From assembly GCA_024635465.1 (NCBI GenBank), contig JAGXIS010000065.1, forward strand, positions 1 through 16,019: 16,019 bases of DNA, written 5' to 3'. Source of the DNA: Bacteroidota bacterium (GTDB lineage Bacteria > Bacteroidota > Rhodothermia > Balneolales > Balneolaceae). Below the pieces are notes generated by a model. That model saw only the letters and a list, made by a program, of their open reading frames with translations. It did not search any database and had not been told where the DNA came from. Positions 14,474 through 16,019 of this stretch are shown here, piece after piece (the first letter of the stretch is position 1; every line of letters starts with the position of its first letter). The translations under genes were made by a program, and so were the position numbers.

Positions 14474-15385
14474 CTATTTTTTGAACATTGTGCTGAGAAC
14501 AAAGAAGATATTCTCTTTTCGCTCCATGAGTCTTCGTTTGAAATAGGGAAACCACATCGTGCCGTAGGGAACATAAACTCTGGCATTATAACCGTTTTTA
14601 GCAAACTCTTTCATGGTGTCTTCTCTCAGACCATAAAGCATCTGAAATTCAAAACGATCTTTTGAGATACTATTTTCTGATGTGTAGGTTTTTACCCACT
14701 CAATCAACTCATCATCATGAGTGGCGATTCGTGGAAAGGATGTTTTTTCAAACAGTATCTTCGCATACTCTTTAAAGGCTTCCCGAATTTCAGGCATAGA
14801 TTGGTATGCTATTGTTGAAGGTTCACTGTAAGCTCCTTTGCAGAGCCTGATGTCAGCTCCCAACTCCGCCAATTCATCAATGTCCTTTTTTGTTCTTTTA
14901 AGATATGCCTGTATAACGACTCCTACACTTTTAGGATATTTCTGAAAGGCTTCTTTGAAGATATCAATGGTGCCTTGAGTATAGTCAGACCCCTCCATAT
15001 CGATCCTTACAAATGAATTGAGTCTTTGGGTTTCATCCAGGAGTCTGAATAGGTTTTCTTTACAATACTCCTTGTTAATATCTAGGCCCATCATGGTTAA
15101 CTTGATTGAGATGGTACTTTTTAAGCCGGCATCATGAATATTATTCAGAAGGTTTAAATAGATCTCAACGGTTTCATCAGCAGTGGTTTTGTCAGCTACA
15201 TTTTCACCTAAAAGATCGAGAGTTACCTTAATACCATTCTCATTAATCGATTTGATTTTTGGTACCGTCTCCTCAAAAGATTCGGCAGCAACAAATCGTT
15301 TTGCCAGTGCAAAGGGTAATTTCATGTCTGTAGATTTTTCTTTCTGAATAGAATCAAAAATAGTGAACAATCCGTTTAGTTCCAT
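14474..15385 (-). CDS. Proline dehydrogenase (monofunctional, FAD-dependent)
   Basis: This 303-residue protein has the size of a monofunctional ProDH, which oxidises L-proline to pyrroline-5-carboxylate with FAD and passes electrons to quinones at the membrane. TIM-barrel motifs are seen in order: KVTLDLLGE (53-61), SIKLTMMG (93-100), VRIDMEGSDYT (126-136), VVIQAYLKRT (156-165), RLCKGAYSE (180-188), IATHD (220-224), FEFQMLYGLR (245-254) and RVYVPYG (269-275). The C-terminal YFKRRLMER (281-289) carries the paired arginines that bind the proline carboxylate. The second enzyme of the pathway (P5C dehydrogenase) is not in the window. It is convergent with the M1 peptidase gene across a 10-bp gap with no room for a terminator. 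A later ATG at codon 21 is a possible alternative start. Confidence 0.95.
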   Translation of the reverse strand: MELNGLFTIFDSIQKEKSTDMKLPFALAKRFVAAESFEETVPKIKSINENGIKVTLDLLGENVADKTTADETVEIYLNLLNNIHDAGLKSTISIKLTMMGLDINKEYCKENLFRLLDETQRLNSFVRIDMEGSDYTQGTIDIFKEAFQKYPKSVGVVIQAYLKRTKKDIDELAELGADIRLCKGAYSEPSTIAYQSMPEIREAFKEYAKILFEKTSFPRIATHDDELIEWVKTYTSENSISKDRFEFQMLYGLREDTMKEFAKNGYNARVYVPYGTMWFPYFKRRLMERKENIFFVLSTMFKK

Positions 15386-15640
15386 GATCGTATTTGGTGG
15401 ATAAAGTAAAAAAATCCGCTCATCCGAAACTAAGTTAAGAAGCCATCGTACAGATATTTATACATGATCAGATGTTCAGATCAGTAAATTTTAATTCATT
15501 TTCTAAAACTTTGGACTGGATAATCGTATTACATGGAGTTCTTATTGATGGATATGTAGCAGGGATTTACAGGTTCCTTCAAAAATCTCAAATTGAGATC
15601 CGGAGTGAGTTGAAAAAATAAAGCCTAAAGTGGTGTTGAT
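15386..15640. other. Divergent spacer between proline dehydrogenase and the DUF4097 gene
   Basis: This 255-bp stretch carries no firm gene. The left 86 bp must hold the proline dehydrogenase promoter on the minus strand. Around 15465-15483 the sequence TGATC-agatgttca-GATCA is a short inverted repeat that could be a regulator site. The right half is covered by a possible 49-residue ORF described separately. No consensus promoter or riboswitch was recognised. Confidence 0.4.
15472..15621 (+). CDS. Possible small protein of 49 residues, unrecognised
   Basis: An ATG at 15472 opens a frame to TAA at 15619-15621. The predicted peptide has a polar N-terminus, a hydrophobic middle (WIIVLHGVLIDGYVAGIYRFL, about residues 16-36) and a charged tail (EIRSELKK). 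The middle could be a short membrane helix or a buried helix. It ends 19 bp before the DUF4097 gene on the same strand, as a small upstream gene of an operon would. DUF4097 genes often follow sigma/anti-sigma genes, but this peptide has no visible zinc-binding anti-sigma motif. There is no clear ribosome site, and an ORF of this length can occur by chance. Confidence 0.35.
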   Translation: MFRSVNFNSFSKTLDWIIVLHGVLIDGYVAGIYRFLQKSQIEIRSELKK

Positions 15641-16019
15641 ATGACTATAAAAATAATAAAATATGGATTAGCATTCTTGATATCTGTTTTTCTGATGCAG
15701 GATATCGTGCACGCACAGTCTTCTAGTGACGCATATAGGGTGGATACTTTTTCCACAGGATTGTCACCTGATGTAGAGCTGAGAACGTCCGGGGGCACGA
15801 TCAGTGTAATCGGGCATAATGAGGATGAAGTCAGGATTGAGATGTATGTAAGACGCGGGTCATCCTATCTAGATCCGGACGATACAGATCTATCCGACTT
15901 TGAAATTGTTATTGAGCAGGATGGAAATAAAGTAACAGCCTCAGCCAACCGAGAGAATTCAGGAAGATCCTTTTTCTGGGGTGGGAGAAATGAATCAATT
16001 TCTTTTAAAGCCTATGTAC
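15641..16019 (+). CDS. Secreted DUF4097-type beta-repeat protein (partial, cut by right edge)
   Basis: The frame opens at ATG 15641 and runs 126 codons to the window edge. A signal peptide is evident (MTIKIIKYGLAFLISVFLM then QDIVHAQ, cut near residue 26). The mature part begins with a short strand and the phrase DVELRTSGGTISVIGHNEDEVRIE, the pattern of DUF4097, whose repeated beta strands of the form G-x-I-x-V-x-G stack into a right-handed solenoid. It would be exported and may be outer-surface or periplasmic; function is unknown in the family. Such genes often sit at the end of sigma/anti-sigma operons, but only the possible 49-residue ORF precedes it here. The rest of the gene lies beyond the window. 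Confidence 0.75.
   Translation, partial: MTIKIIKYGLAFLISVFLMQDIVHAQSSSDAYRVDTFSTGLSPDVELRTSGGTISVIGHNEDEVRIEMYVRRGSSYLDPDDTDLSDFEIVIEQDGNKVTASANRENSGRSFFWGGRNESISFKAYV

Overview
The window reads as about 16 kb of ordinary chromosome from an AT-rich, Gram-negative-type bacterium. The best guess for the organism is the Bacteroidota/Balneolota/Rhodothermota side of the tree. This is inferred from a GWxTD-domain secreted protein, a secreted DUF4159 protein, a secreted M1 peptidase, a DUF4097 protein and the scarcity of clear Shine-Dalgarno sites. No marker gene here fixes the taxon. No phage, insertion sequence, CRISPR array, tRNA or rRNA was seen.

Layout, left to right. (1) Positions 1-6269, minus strand, transport block. 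Read in the direction of transcription it holds a cation diffusion facilitator, a secreted DUF4159 protein, a TrkH/KtrB K+ channel subunit, its TrkA/KtrA regulatory partner, and an APC-family permease with a C-terminal Usp-like domain that runs off the left edge. (2) Positions 6369-7158, plus strand: two adjacent crcB/fluc genes, probably the two halves of a fluoride channel. (3) Positions 7155-9209, minus strand: a secreted GWxTD-domain protein whose stop codon overlaps that of the second crcB. (4) Positions 9332-12502, plus strand: dnaX, ybaB/ebfC and recR, the classic replication/recombination cluster. A repeat- and hairpin-rich spacer separates ybaB from recR. (5) Positions 12538-14463, plus strand: a secreted M1-family metallopeptidase. 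(6) Positions 14474-15385, minus strand: a monofunctional proline dehydrogenase. (7) Positions 15472-16019, plus strand: a possible 49-residue ORF, then the start of a secreted DUF4097-type protein cut by the right edge.

Functional themes are ion homeostasis (K+, divalent metal, fluoride), the clamp loader and recombinational repair, and exported proteins of peptide or unknown metabolism.

The strongest unusual signal is inside dnaX. A run of nine A residues is followed at once by a small hairpin, exactly where the ATPase/collar part ends and a long charged linker begins. Both alternative frames meet a stop within about 26 bases. This is the expected layout for a slippage or frameshift site making a short gamma-like product (about 372 residues) beside full-length tau (653 residues). 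The same DnaX also lacks the cysteine zinc module usual in bacterial DnaX. Smaller observations are an array of GTAC words at exact 13-bp spacing with a 19-bp palindrome upstream of dnaX, a heptamer tandem repeat upstream of the DUF4159 gene, and repeat-derived terminator-like hairpins upstream of recR. I did not find a clearly new multi-gene system.
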